From Rhodopseudomonas palustris (GTDB taxonomy: Bacteria > Pseudomonadota > Alphaproteobacteria > Rhizobiales > Xanthobacteraceae), in NCBI RefSeq assembly GCF_007005445.1, contig NZ_CP041387.1, positions 992,001 to 1,056,000 on the forward strand: a stretch of DNA of 64,000 nucleotides, in the 5' to 3' direction. Below the pieces are notes generated by a model. That model was not told where the DNA came from. It saw nothing but the letters and a program-made list of their open reading frames with translations, and ran no database searches. Shown one piece after another: positions 44,043-53,183 of this stretch (within the stretch, counting starts at the first letter, position 1; each line of letters starts with the position of its first letter). The position numbers and the translations under genes were made by a program.

Positions 44043-44449
44043 CGTCCGGCATCGTCGCGCCGGCCTCTCTCCGCGAGCGCGGATAATTTCGGCAACGCGG
44101 TTGAGTTCGGTGCGCTGCCGCGTGCCCGCTCATCTGTTGAAAATTGCATCCGGATACCGCGAGCGCTGTACCCTGCTACTGTCAGGTAGATTAGTAGTTA
44201 GGATCGTGCCGCAAATCGCAGCGTGTCTGCTCAGTTAGTAATCACACAGCGCCGCAGGTCAAACTTTCGTCAGGATGGTGGCCGGCGCTCCGATGGCGCT
44301 AACTGGCAAGACCCTGCCCGACCATTTGCTGGAGATCGTGGCGGCGGTTCGACCATGCGAACTTGCGCGTTCGCAGCGCCATGTCGGCTCGGCTTCGGTG
44401 GCTGAAGGCTCCGGCACGCGGCGCGAGCGCGGCGGAGAAGGGGCGTCCG
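44043..44449. other. intergenic region between SMR and BON-OmpA genes
   Basis: I see no gene in this 407-base stretch. A small hairpin TCCGC-GAGC-GCGGA at 44070-44083 followed by ATAATTT might end the SMR transcript, but the stem is short. The rest should hold the promoter of the downstream gene; no -35/-10 pair is convincing. Confidence 0.5.
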
Positions 44450-45775
44450 ATGCTGTATCTCGTCACTCATTACTGGATCTGGCTGGCGGCGGCGTTCGTC
44501 GTCGGAGCGGTCACGCCGCTGCTGGCGGACAAATTCGGCTGGGCGGCCGACCTCGAGAATTACTGGGTGAGCCGGGTCGGCGTGGTGCTGGCGGTGGCGG
44601 TGGTGCTGGTCGCCGCGCAGCTCGCCTCCGGCAAGGCCGAGCTGATGCTGGAAGCCGGCGTCGGGCTGGTGATCGCTTACTTCGTCGGCGGCCTGGCCGG
44701 CGGCGTCGCGCCGGGCCTGCTGCCGGTGCGGTTCGAAGGCTGGTGGGTCGGCCTGTTCGCGACCGGCCTGATCCTTGCTGTGTTCGGCATCACCACGCTG
44801 CCGAAGCTGGAGCCGGATCTGCGCGAGCGCGTCGCCGAGGTGATGAAGGATGCCGGCGCCGATCCGCTGAATTTCGACGTCGTCGGGCGTGACGTGCTGA
44901 TGCCGGCCGATCTCGGCAGCGACAAGGTGCGGGCCGACCTCGGCGAGCAGATCCTGAAGGTGCCGGGCGTGCGCCGGGTCGCCGCTGTCGACGAGCTGAG
45001 CGGCGCGGCGCTCGCCGCCAAGACGGTCGCCAAGCTGCAGGCGGAAGTCGAGGCCAAGGCCAAGGCGGAGGCCGAAGCCGCCGCGCAGGCCGCAGCCGCG
45101 AAGGAAGCCGAAGCCAAGGAAGCCGAAGCCAAGGCTATGGCCGCGATGGATGCGGCGCAGAAGCGCGCCGCCAAGGCGAAGGCCGAGGCCGAGGCGAAGG
45201 AAGCTGCCGCCAAGGCCGCGGCCGAAGCTGCGGCCAAGGAAGCTGCCGCTAAGGAAGCCGCCGCCAAGCAGGCCGCGGAGCAGGCGGCTGCCGAAGAGGC
45301 GGCGAAGAAGGCGGCCGATGAGGCTGTGGCCAAGCAGGCGGCGGTGAAACCGGCCGCGCCTGCGGCCGAGATCAAGACCGCGAGCGCGACCGGCGAGCTG
45401 CCGGTCGCCACGACGCAGGACTGTCAGGGGCGGGTGTCGTCGCTGGTCGCGGCCGAGAAGATCAACTTCGAGCGCCGCAGCGCGGTAATCGACAAGGCGT
45501 CCCAGCCGCTGCTGGGCAAGCTCGCCGCCGCGATCAAGCAGTGCCCGGCGGTGACCATCGAGGTCGCCGGCTATACCGACGCCGCCGGCAAGAAGTCCGC
45601 CAACGTCGCGCTGTCGAAGCGCCGCGCCGAAGCGGTGGTGGCAAGCCTAACCAAGGCCGGGATCGGCTCGGTCAAGCTGGTGGCGGAGGGCTACGGTTCG
45701 GCCAAGCCGGTCGCCAGCAACGACACCGCCGAAGGCCGGGCGCAGAATCGGCGGATCGAATTCGTGGTGAAGTAA
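44450..45775 (+). CDS. envelope protein with membrane segments, BON-like domain, long Ala/Lys helix and OmpA domain
   Basis: This 441-residue protein begins with three or four hydrophobic segments (about 5-110). A BON-like region follows (about 120-190, LGSDKVRADLGEQILKVPGVRRVAAVDEL), then about 130 residues of Ala, Lys and Glu that read as a single long charged helix like TolA, and a C-terminal OmpA-like peptidoglycan-binding domain (VAGYTDAAGKKSAN, AEGYGSAKPVASN, GRAQNRRIEF). It probably spans from the inner membrane to the peptidoglycan. GGAG with AAGGGG precedes the ATG at 44450. A good terminator follows. Low-complexity coding in the middle makes slippage or length variation between strains likely. 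Confidence 0.85.
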   Translation: MLYLVTHYWIWLAAAFVVGAVTPLLADKFGWAADLENYWVSRVGVVLAVAVVLVAAQLASGKAELMLEAGVGLVIAYFVGGLAGGVAPGLLPVRFEGWWVGLFATGLILAVFGITTLPKLEPDLRERVAEVMKDAGADPLNFDVVGRDVLMPADLGSDKVRADLGEQILKVPGVRRVAAVDELSGAALAAKTVAKLQAEVEAKAKAEAEAAAQAAAAKEAEAKEAEAKAMAAMDAAQKRAAKAKAEAEAKEAAAKAAAEAAAKEAAAKEAAAKQAAEQAAAEEAAKKAADEAVAKQAAVKPAAPAAEIKTASATGELPVATTQDCQGRVSSLVAAEKINFERRSAVIDKASQPLLGKLAAAIKQCPAVTIEVAGYTDAAGKKSANVALSKRRAEAVVASLTKAGIGSVKLVAEGYGSAKPVASNDTAEGRAQNRRIEFVVK

Positions 45776-45804
45776 CTCCCCCTCCAAGATGCTTCACCCG
45801 ACGG

Positions 45805-45830
45805 AAAAGCCCGCCGCGAGGCGGGCTTTT
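45805..45830 (+). terminator. intrinsic terminator
   Basis: AAAAGCCCGCC GCGA GGCGGGCTTTT is an 11-bp stem with a four-base loop and a T-run, 30 bases after the BON-OmpA stop. It is symmetrical and could also act on leftward transcripts from the SDR operon. Confidence 0.9.
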
Positions 45831-45866
45831 CTGTGTGCGTAGACTGCGGGGCTGTTAGTTCTTCGA

Positions 45867-45979
45867 GTCATTCCGGGGCGCGCGCAGCGCGAACCCGGAA
45901 TCCCGAGTTGGTCGCGACGGCCGGGTGCTCCACAGCTCCGGATTCCGGGTTCGCGCCTGGCGGCGCGGCCCGGAATGAC
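45867..45979. repeat. dispersed palindrome, GTCATTCCGGGGCGCG family
   Basis: Ends are GTCATTCCGGGGCGCGCGCA and GGCGCGGCCCGGAATGAC, with inner AACCCGGAATCCC and GGATTCCGGGTTCG arms. It lies between the terminator and the stop of the SDR gene. Confidence 0.8.
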
Positions 45980-46018
45980 GTGCTGGTGTTGAACCGACGT
46001 TCGTCGTGCTGACCGAAC

Positions 46019-46933
46019 TTACACCGGATCCCAGTTGAAGATGTCGGCGGAGCGGTCGAGTTTGTAGAACGAGCCCTTGAGCGCCGGCATGCCATGCTCG
46101 GCGAGGCTTTCGCAGGTCCAGCCGCCGTCGCGGTGCACCGAGCGGATCGGGCGCGACTGGCCCATCAGGAAGATCTCGTTCATCCGCACGGCGAAGATCT
46201 GGCCGCTGACGTCCTTGGCGGCGTCGCCGAGCAGATACACCGACAGCGGCGCGATCTTCTCCGGGCCCATCTGCTGCATCCGCGCGACGCGGGCCTTCTC
46301 GGCCTCGGTCTCGGTCGGGATGGTGCCGATCAGGCGCGACCAGGCGAACGGCGACACGCAGTTGGAGCGGACGTTGAAACGCTGCATGTCGAGCGCGATC
46401 GACTTCGACAGGCCGACGATGCCGAGCTTGGCGGCCGCATAGTTGGCCTGGCCGAAATTGCCGATCAGGCCCGAGGTGGAGGTGAAGTGAACGAACGAGC
46501 CGCTCTCCTGCTCGCGGAATAGCCGGGCGGCAGCGTGCGAGACGTAGAACGTGCCCATCAGGTGCACCTTGATCACCTGCTCGAAGGCGTCGATGCTCAT
46601 GCGGTGGAAGATCGCGTCGCGCAGGATGCCGGCGTTGTTCACCACGCCGTCGAGCTTGCCGTAGGTGTCGACCGCCTGCTTGACGATCTTGCTGGCGGGA
46701 ATCGCCTCGGCGACGGTCTCGAAATTCGCGACCGCGGTGCCGCCTTCCTTCTTGATCTCCTCGACGACCTGCTCGGCCGGGGCGGCGTCGGTGCCCGAGC
46801 CGTCGGAGGCGACGCCGGGGTCGTTGACGACCACCTTGGCGCCTTCGCGCGCCGCGAGCAGTGCGATCTCGCGGCCGATGCCGCGCCCCGCGCCGGTGAC
46901 GATGATGACTTTGCCGTCCAGTGCCTTGGCCAT
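46019..46933 (-). CDS. SDR, multifunctional-enzyme-type 3-hydroxyacyl-CoA dehydrogenase-like
   Basis: This 304-residue SDR begins with a canonical cofactor site TGAGRGIGREIALLAAREG followed by KVVVNDPG, as in the dehydrogenase domain of peroxisomal MFE-2 and steroid-side-chain enzymes. NNAGILRD, the Ser in FTSTSG and YAAAK complete the active site. It should oxidise a 3-hydroxyacyl-CoA. AAAAGGGG precedes the ATG. It is the last of a three-gene operon behind the thiolase and DUF35 genes, which supports a beta-oxidation or side-chain-shortening role. Confidence 0.88.
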   Translation of the reverse strand: MAKALDGKVIIVTGAGRGIGREIALLAAREGAKVVVNDPGVASDGSGTDAAPAEQVVEEIKKEGGTAVANFETVAEAIPASKIVKQAVDTYGKLDGVVNNAGILRDAIFHRMSIDAFEQVIKVHLMGTFYVSHAAARLFREQESGSFVHFTSTSGLIGNFGQANYAAAKLGIVGLSKSIALDMQRFNVRSNCVSPFAWSRLIGTIPTETEAEKARVARMQQMGPEKIAPLSVYLLGDAAKDVSGQIFAVRMNEIFLMGQSRPIRSVHRDGGWTCESLAEHGMPALKGSFYKLDRSADIFNWDPV

Positions 46934-46973
46934 GTGATGTCCCCTTTTGTTGGTTGTTCGTTGCAATCTGCCG

Positions 46974-47069
46974 GTCATTCCGGGGCGCGCGCAGCGCGAA
47001 CCCGGAATCCCGAGGTGTTCTGCGAGAGAGATTCCGGGTTCGCTCACTGCGTGAGCGCCCCGGAATGAC
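46974..47069. repeat. dispersed palindrome, GTCATTCCGGGGCGCG family
   Basis: Ends are GTCATTCCGGGGCGCGCGCA and GTGAGCGCCCCGGAATGAC. It fills the gap between the thiolase stop and the SDR start within one operon. Confidence 0.8.
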
Positions 47070-47075
47070 TCGTGG

Positions 47076-48215
47076 CTACTTCTCGTTCGTAAAGATGATC
47101 GTGCCGCTTGCGGCGAACATGCCGCCGACGCCGTGGCAGACCGAGATCTTCGCGTTCGGCACCTGCGCGGGCGCGATGCCGCGCATCTGCCGGACGCTCT
47201 CCTGCAGCGCGTACATGCCGTACATGCCCGAGTGCATGTAGGACAGGCCGCCGCCATTGGTGTTGAGCGGCAGCTTGCCGCCGGGGCGGGTGTTGCCGTC
47301 GGCGATGAATTGGCCGGTTTCCTCATACGGCATGAAGCCGAGATCGCCGAGACCGAACAGCGGCAGATGCGCGAACGCGTCGTAGATCATCAGATGATCG
47401 ACGTCGCTGTGGCTGATACCGGCCTCGCGGAACGCGGTCGGGCCCGCCACCTTGAAGGCGCGCGAGGAGTTGAAGCTCTCCATCTGGCTGACCATCGGCG
47501 TTTCGACGCTCTCGCCGGTGCCGAGCACGTAGACCGGCTTGTGCGGGAAGTCCTTGGCGCGATCGGCCGAGGTCATGATCAGCGCGCCGCCGCCATCGGT
47601 GACGAGGCAGCATTGCAGCAGCCGGAACGGATAGGCGATCATCCGCGAGTTGAGCACGTCCGCGACGGTGATCGGGTCCTTCATCATCGCGCGCGGATTC
47701 ATCGCCGCCCATTCGCGCTGCACCACCGCGACCGAAGCGATCTGCTCGTGGGTGATGCCGTGGGTCTTCATGAACCGCAGCACCGGGATCGGGAACTGGC
47801 TCGGCGGCCCGTAGATGCCGTAGGGCGCTTCGAACTGGCCCTGCAGGCTGTCGGCGGGAATCGAGCGCGGCAGCTTGCCGATCATCGACTTGCCGCTCTC
47901 GGCGTGGGTGATCAGCACGGTCTTGCAGAGGCCGGCCTCGATCGCCGCGGCGGCGTGGCGGACGTGCAGCATGAACGAGCAGCCGCCGACCGACGTGCCG
48001 TCCACCCAGGTCGGGGTGATGCCGAGATAGTGGGCGATCTGCTGCGGCGTCTCCACCGCGGTGGCGATGCCGTCGATGTCCGACAGCTTCAGCCCGGCGT
48101 CGGCGATCGCGTTGAGCGCGGCGTCGGCGTGGAGCTGGATCTGCGACATGTCGGGAATGACGCCGAGCTTGGTGGTCTCGGCGGCGCCGACGATAGCAAC
48201 CTGATTGCGACGCAT
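47076..48215 (-). CDS. thiolase family protein paired with a DUF35 protein
   Basis: This 379-residue protein has the thiolase fold with VAIVGAAETTKLG at the start, a cysteine in SVGGCSFMLHV near the nucleophile position and NTNGGGLSYMHSGMYG where classical enzymes have the GHP histidine loop. CHGVGGMFAASG is the C-terminal loop. This type works with a DUF35 protein. In steroid degradation such a pair (Ltp2 with a DUF35 partner) acts as a retro-aldolase; in archaea thiolase-DUF35 complexes make acetoacetyl-CoA. AAGGGG precedes the ATG, five bases after the DUF35 stop. Confidence 0.88.
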   Translation of the reverse strand: MRRNQVAIVGAAETTKLGVIPDMSQIQLHADAALNAIADAGLKLSDIDGIATAVETPQQIAHYLGITPTWVDGTSVGGCSFMLHVRHAAAAIEAGLCKTVLITHAESGKSMIGKLPRSIPADSLQGQFEAPYGIYGPPSQFPIPVLRFMKTHGITHEQIASVAVVQREWAAMNPRAMMKDPITVADVLNSRMIAYPFRLLQCCLVTDGGGALIMTSADRAKDFPHKPVYVLGTGESVETPMVSQMESFNSSRAFKVAGPTAFREAGISHSDVDHLMIYDAFAHLPLFGLGDLGFMPYEETGQFIADGNTRPGGKLPLNTNGGGLSYMHSGMYGMYALQESVRQMRGIAPAQVPNAKISVCHGVGGMFAASGTIIFTNEK

Positions 48216-48220
48216 GGTGC

Positions 48221-48634
48221 TTACCCCTTCGCCGGACGGAATTGCGGAAGGGTGAGATTGTCGTCGATCTTCTGGAAGGTGACTTCGAGCTTCATGTCGA
48301 GCTCGAGCGCTTCCGGAGTCTGCGGACACTCCAGGATGTTGCTCATCATCCGCGGGCCCTCTTCGAGCTCGACCACCGCGATCGCGTAGGGTTCGGTGAA
48401 GCCGGCCGCCAGCGGACGGTGATTGATCACGTAGGAATACAGGGTGCCGTTGCCGGAGGCCTTGAACACGCTGACCTCGCGCGAGCCGCATTTCGGGCAG
48501 AACGGACGGGGCGGGAAGTACGCGTGGGCGCAGGAATCGCAGCGCTGAAGCCGCAGTTCGCCTTGCTTGGCGCCGTCCCAATAGTGCTGGGTTTCCGGAG
48601 TGATCTTGGGACGCGCGCGTGCGGGTTCAGCCAT
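48221..48634 (-). CDS. DUF35 protein: zinc ribbon plus OB-fold
   Basis: This 137-residue protein has the Zn ribbon cysteines in QRCDSCAHAYFPPRPFCPKCGS, followed by an OB-fold with GTLYSYVINHRPLAAGF and PYAIAVVELEEGPRM. DUF35 proteins bind a thiolase-like partner and hold the CoA or the acyl group. It is the first gene of the operon and almost touches the thiolase gene. GGGAG precedes the ATG. Divergent from the amidase operon. Confidence 0.9.
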   Translation of the reverse strand: MAEPARARPKITPETQHYWDGAKQGELRLQRCDSCAHAYFPPRPFCPKCGSREVSVFKASGNGTLYSYVINHRPLAAGFTEPYAIAVVELEEGPRMMSNILECPQTPEALELDMKLEVTFQKIDDNLTLPQFRPAKG

Positions 48635-48750
48635 GTCTTAGTTTTCTCCCTGAGCTGGCTCATAGGCCCATCGGTTGTGGCGTCTTGATGCGATATCGCC
48701 CTGCCAGCGTCAACACGCGCAGGGCGCGGAGCCATGTGCAGGAATTGTAT

Positions 48751-48763
48751 TCCGCAAAGCGGA
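48751..48763. promoter_or_regulatory. TCCGCAAAGCGGA palindrome, probable IclR-type operator
   Basis: A perfect five-base arm repeat with an AAA spacer, embedded in ATTGTATTCCGCAAAGCGGA and followed by CAAT. IclR family sites often have a TTCCGC-N3-GCGGAA shape. It lies in the divergent gap, 155 bases from the amidase start and 117 bases from the DUF35 start. Confidence 0.5.
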
Positions 48764-48917
48764 CAATCAACGAGTCGGAGCGATGCGCTGGGCGCGGGGC
48801 CGAAGCCGCTACGGCGGCAGATGGCAAACCGTCACTTTCCGCGCTACTGAATAAGCCGAGGATCTTCATGTGTGATCGAGGCGTGCCGCGGCACGCTGCC
48901 GATCGGCTCGCAGCGGA

Positions 48918-50276
48918 ATGAACAGCATGACCCGACATCCCACACTCGCCGCGCTCGCGGCCGATCTCGAAGCCGGCCGCACCACCGCCCGCAAGCTGGT
49001 GGAAGACTGTCTGGCGCGGATCGCCGATCCGGCCGGCGAGGGCGCGCGCGCCTTCATTCACGTCGACCGCGACGCGGCACTGCAGGCGGCGGACGCGATG
49101 GACAAGCTGCGCGCCGCCAAGGCGGCGCCGTCGCCGTTCGCCGGCATTCCGATCTCGATCAAGGATCTGTTCGACATCAAGGGCCAGGTGACCCGCGCCG
49201 GATCGCGTGCGCTCGACGACAATCCGCCGGCCGACAGCGACGCGCCCGCGGTGGCGCGGCTGCGGCGTGCCGGCTTCGTGGTGATCGGCCGCAGCAACAT
49301 GACCGAGTTCGCCTATTCGGGAATCGGCATCAATCCGCATTACGGCACGCCGAAAGCCGCCTATCGCCGCGACGTCGGCTACGTGCCGGGCGGCTCGTCG
49401 TCCGGCGCCGCGGTTTCGGTCGCCGACGGCATGGCGCATGCCGGGCTCGGCACCGACACCGGCGGCTCGTGCCGGATCCCCGCAGCGTTCAACGGCATCG
49501 TCGGCTACAAGCCGTCGCAATATCGCGTGCCGCGCGACGGTGCGGTGCCGTTGTCGTTCTCGCTCGACAGTATCGGGCCTCTGGCGCGCAGCGTCGCATG
49601 CTGTGCCACGCTGGATGCGATCCTCGCCGACCAACCGGTGGGGCCGCTGGTTGCCCGCCCGCTGAAAGGCATGCGGATCGCGGTACCGACCACTGTGGCG
49701 CTCGACGATCTCGATGCCGCCGTCACCGCCGCGTTCGACCGCGCGCTGAAGACGCTGTCGAGCCACGGCGCGATCATCGAGAAGATCGAGGTGCCGGAAT
49801 TCGCCGAGGTCGCGCCGCTCGGCGCCAAGGGCGGTTTCGCTGCGGCCGAGAGCTACGCCTGGCACCGCTATCTGATCGTCGCGCAGGGCGACGTCTATGA
49901 TCCGCGGGTGCGCGAGCGCATCCTGCGCGGCGAGACCCAGAGCGCCGCCGACTACGTCGACCTGGTGAATGCACGCAAATCGCTGATCGCGCGCGCCTCG
50001 GCGCGGCTGGCGCCGTATGACGCAGTAGCGATGCCGACCACTGCGATCGCGGCGCCGACCATTGCCGAGCTGGCCGACGACAAGGCGTTCACCAAGGCCA
50101 ATCTGCTGACGCTGCGGAATTGCACGCTGATCAACATGATCGACGGCTGCGCGATCTCGCTGCCGTGCCACCAGGACGGCGAGCCACCGATCGGGCTGAT
50201 GCTGGCGGGCGTGAACGGTGCCGACCGCGAGATCTTCGAGGTCGCGGCCGGCCTGGAGGCGGTGATCCGTGGTTGA
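48918..50276 (+). CDS. amidase signature family protein
   Basis: This 452-residue amidase has the triad Lys in IPISIKDLFDI, the glycine/serine stretch VPGGSSSGAAVSVADG and TDTGGSCRIPAAF. It hydrolyses a carboxamide. Next to it, overlapping by eight bases, is a DUF2848 gene, a pair seen elsewhere in amide catabolism. An IclR-type palindrome lies in its promoter region. The ATG at 48918 is taken; the one at 48927 is nearly as good. The amide substrate is unknown. Confidence 0.88.
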   Translation: MNSMTRHPTLAALAADLEAGRTTARKLVEDCLARIADPAGEGARAFIHVDRDAALQAADAMDKLRAAKAAPSPFAGIPISIKDLFDIKGQVTRAGSRALDDNPPADSDAPAVARLRRAGFVVIGRSNMTEFAYSGIGINPHYGTPKAAYRRDVGYVPGGSSSGAAVSVADGMAHAGLGTDTGGSCRIPAAFNGIVGYKPSQYRVPRDGAVPLSFSLDSIGPLARSVACCATLDAILADQPVGPLVARPLKGMRIAVPTTVALDDLDAAVTAAFDRALKTLSSHGAIIEKIEVPEFAEVAPLGAKGGFAAAESYAWHRYLIVAQGDVYDPRVRERILRGETQSAADYVDLVNARKSLIARASARLAPYDAVAMPTTAIAAPTIAELADDKAFTKANLLTLRNCTLINMIDGCAISLPCHQDGEPPIGLMLAGVNGADREIFEVAAGLEAVIRG

Positions 50277-50955
50277 TCTCACCTTCACACTCGACGCTGC
50301 CGGCAGCCGTGCCGAACTGACGCTGCCGATCACGACTGCGGTGATCGCCGGCTGGACCGGGCGCGATCCGGTGGCGCGCGATCACCACATCGCTGAACTG
50401 GAAGCGCTCGGCATCGCGCGGCCGGCGTCGACGCCGATCTACTACCGCGTCGCCGCGGCGCGGCTCACGACCGCGCGTGCGATCGAAGTGTCGGGCTGCG
50501 ACTCGTCCGGCGAGGTCGAGTTCGTGCTGATCGGCCATCAGGGCCGCATCCTGGTCGGCGTCGGCTCCGATCACACCGACCGCAAGGTCGAGGCCTATGG
50601 CGTCACCGTGTCGAAGCAGATGTGCGACAAGCCGGTGGCGCCCGCGCTGTGGGAGTTCGGCGACCTCGAGGCGCATTGGGATCGCATCGTGCTGCGTTCC
50701 TACGCCACGATCGGCGGGACGCGCGTGCTGTACCAGGAGGGCACGCTCGATGCGATGCTGCCGGCGCGCGAGCTGATCGCCCGTGGCTTTGATGGCGAGA
50801 GCCTGCCCGATGGCTGCGCGCTGTTCGGCGGCACCTTTGCTGCCAAGGGCGGCATCCGCACCGCATCGCGGTTCGAGTTCGAGATCGACGATCCCGTGCG
50901 TGGCCGCGTCATCCGCCATGGCTACGACGTGGTGGAGCTACCGATACTGGGGTGA
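50269..50955 (+). CDS. DUF2848 domain protein
   Basis: This 228-residue protein belongs to DUF2848, which has a fumarylacetoacetate hydrolase-like fold. Visible stretches are VIAGWTGRDPVARDHHIAELE near the start, SGEVEFVLIGHQGRI in the middle and LPDGCALFGGTFAAKGGI near the end. Function is unproven; the fold and the amidase overlap suggest that it acts on the acid released by the amidase, or on the amide itself. It starts at GTG 50269 inside the amidase gene, so the two are translationally coupled. Confidence 0.85.
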   Translation: MVDLTFTLDAAGSRAELTLPITTAVIAGWTGRDPVARDHHIAELEALGIARPASTPIYYRVAAARLTTARAIEVSGCDSSGEVEFVLIGHQGRILVGVGSDHTDRKVEAYGVTVSKQMCDKPVAPALWEFGDLEAHWDRIVLRSYATIGGTRVLYQEGTLDAMLPARELIARGFDGESLPDGCALFGGTFAAKGGIRTASRFEFEIDDPVRGRVIRHGYDVVELPILG

Positions 50956-50984
50956 GCGAGCCGAGGTAAGCGCCGTCACCCGCA

Positions 50985-51101
50985 GTCATTCCGGGGCACG
51001 CGCGACAGCGCGTGAACCCGGAATCTCGAGGTTATGACAAGGGCCGACGGCGCAGAACAGCTCGGGGTTCCGGGTTCGCGCTCCGCGCGCCCCGGAACGA
51101 C
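50985..51101. repeat. dispersed palindrome, GTCATTCCGGGGCACG family
   Basis: Ends are GTCATTCCGGGGCACGCGCG and GCGCGCCCCGGAACGAC, with inner GAACCCGGAATCTCGAG and GGGGTTCCGGGTTCGCG arms. It has a few changes from other copies, so it is an older or drifting one. It lies in the convergent gap before the thioesterase. Confidence 0.75.
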
Positions 51102-51129
51102 GGTGCTAGACGGCCAGGAGTGCGGCCTT

Positions 51130-51579
51130 TCACCCCTTCGCCTTCACCACGCTGAACGTGCCGTTGGCGCGGGCGCAGCGGGTGCCGTCCGCGGTTACGA
51201 AGCACTGCGCGACGCACAGCTTGGCGCCGACCTTGATCACTTCCGGTTCGATCTGCAGCCATTGGCCGATCTTGGCGGGACCGATGAAGTCGATCGCCAG
51301 CGACGCCGTCAGCAGCCGCGCGCCGCCGCCGAGTTTGAGGCCGCAGCTATAGCCCATCGCGTTGTCGGCCAGCGCCGTGATCAGCGCGCCATGGGCGAGG
51401 CCGCGCGAGTTGGTGTGCGCCTCACGAATCCGCAAGCCGAGCATCACCGCATCCGTCGTAGTCCTGGCGTAGAGTGGTTCCCAGGGCGCGGTGAGGGGGC
51501 TCGACCGGGTGTGGCGCACGAAGCCGTCGGGAACGCCGTCTGGCTCGGGGGTGTCTTTCGAATCGCTGTCGGTGGTCAT
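51130..51579 (-). CDS. PaaI family hotdog-fold thioesterase
   Basis: This 149-residue hotdog protein has the PaaI-like pattern NSRGLAHGALITALADNAMGYSCG, with the catalytic acidic residue in that helix, and SLAIDFIGPAKIGQWLQIE. It should hydrolyse an acyl-CoA thioester, for example a dead-end aromatic acyl-CoA. I chose the ATG at 51579 (MTTDSDSKDT); the frame to 51777 adds a tail that looks non-coding. Repeats flank it on both sides, so it is probably monocistronic. Confidence 0.82.
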   Translation of the reverse strand: MTTDSDSKDTPEPDGVPDGFVRHTRSSPLTAPWEPLYARTTTDAVMLGLRIREAHTNSRGLAHGALITALADNAMGYSCGLKLGGGARLLTASLAIDFIGPAKIGQWLQIEPEVIKVGAKLCVAQCFVTADGTRCARANGTFSVVKAKG

Positions 51580-51708
51580 GCGCCTCGTCGCTCGCCTTGC
51601 TGCATCGACCGCCTTTAGACCGCACCGCAGCACTGCCTGCAACGCCGACATAGTTTGAAGCGCGGTTTGAGAGGGCGTTTGAAACGGGGCGACGTTATTC
51701 CATGCGCA

Positions 51709-51822
51709 GTCATTCCGGGGCGCGAGCGTAAGCTCGCGAACCCGGAATCTCGACGTTGTTAGCAAGCTGCGCGCCAAAGCTCCGGATTCTGGTTTCGCGC
51801 CTGACGGGCGCCCCGGAATGAC
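51709..51822. repeat. dispersed palindrome, GTCATTCCGGGGCGCG family
   Basis: Ends are GTCATTCCGGGGCGCGAGCG and GGGCGCCCCGGAATGAC. It fills the gap between the pobA stop and the thioesterase start. Confidence 0.8.
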
Positions 51823-51839
51823 GCCTTCCGGCAGGCGCC

Positions 51840-53066
<1,227 letters not shown>

Positions 53067-53120
53067 CTAGCCGCCCTCCGGTGTCTAGCAGCTATTACGC
53101 GGCGGTCACTTGCAATGATG

Positions 53121-53135
53121 GTTATAACCTATAAC
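53121..53135. promoter_or_regulatory. inverted repeat GTTATAACCTATAAC, putative CouR operator upstream of tarP
   Basis: The arms GTTATA and TATAAC are perfect around a three-base spacer. The reverse complement, with flanks ATTG and CCAT, aligns with the site at 56971-56985. It lies 49 bases upstream of tarP and 109 bases upstream of pobA. TATAAC (53130-53135) could be a -10 box overlapped by the repeat, which fits repression. Confidence 0.7.
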
Positions 53136-53183
53136 AATGCGGCCCAAAGGCCGTTTGAAGCCGACCACAGGGAGTGAAGCTCG

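Noticed and set aside
44043..44449. Extension of the BON-OmpA gene upstream to 44363
   Set aside because: The extension is Arg-rich with no ribosome binding site, whereas GGAG-AAGGGG directly precedes the ATG at 44450, followed by a membrane segment.
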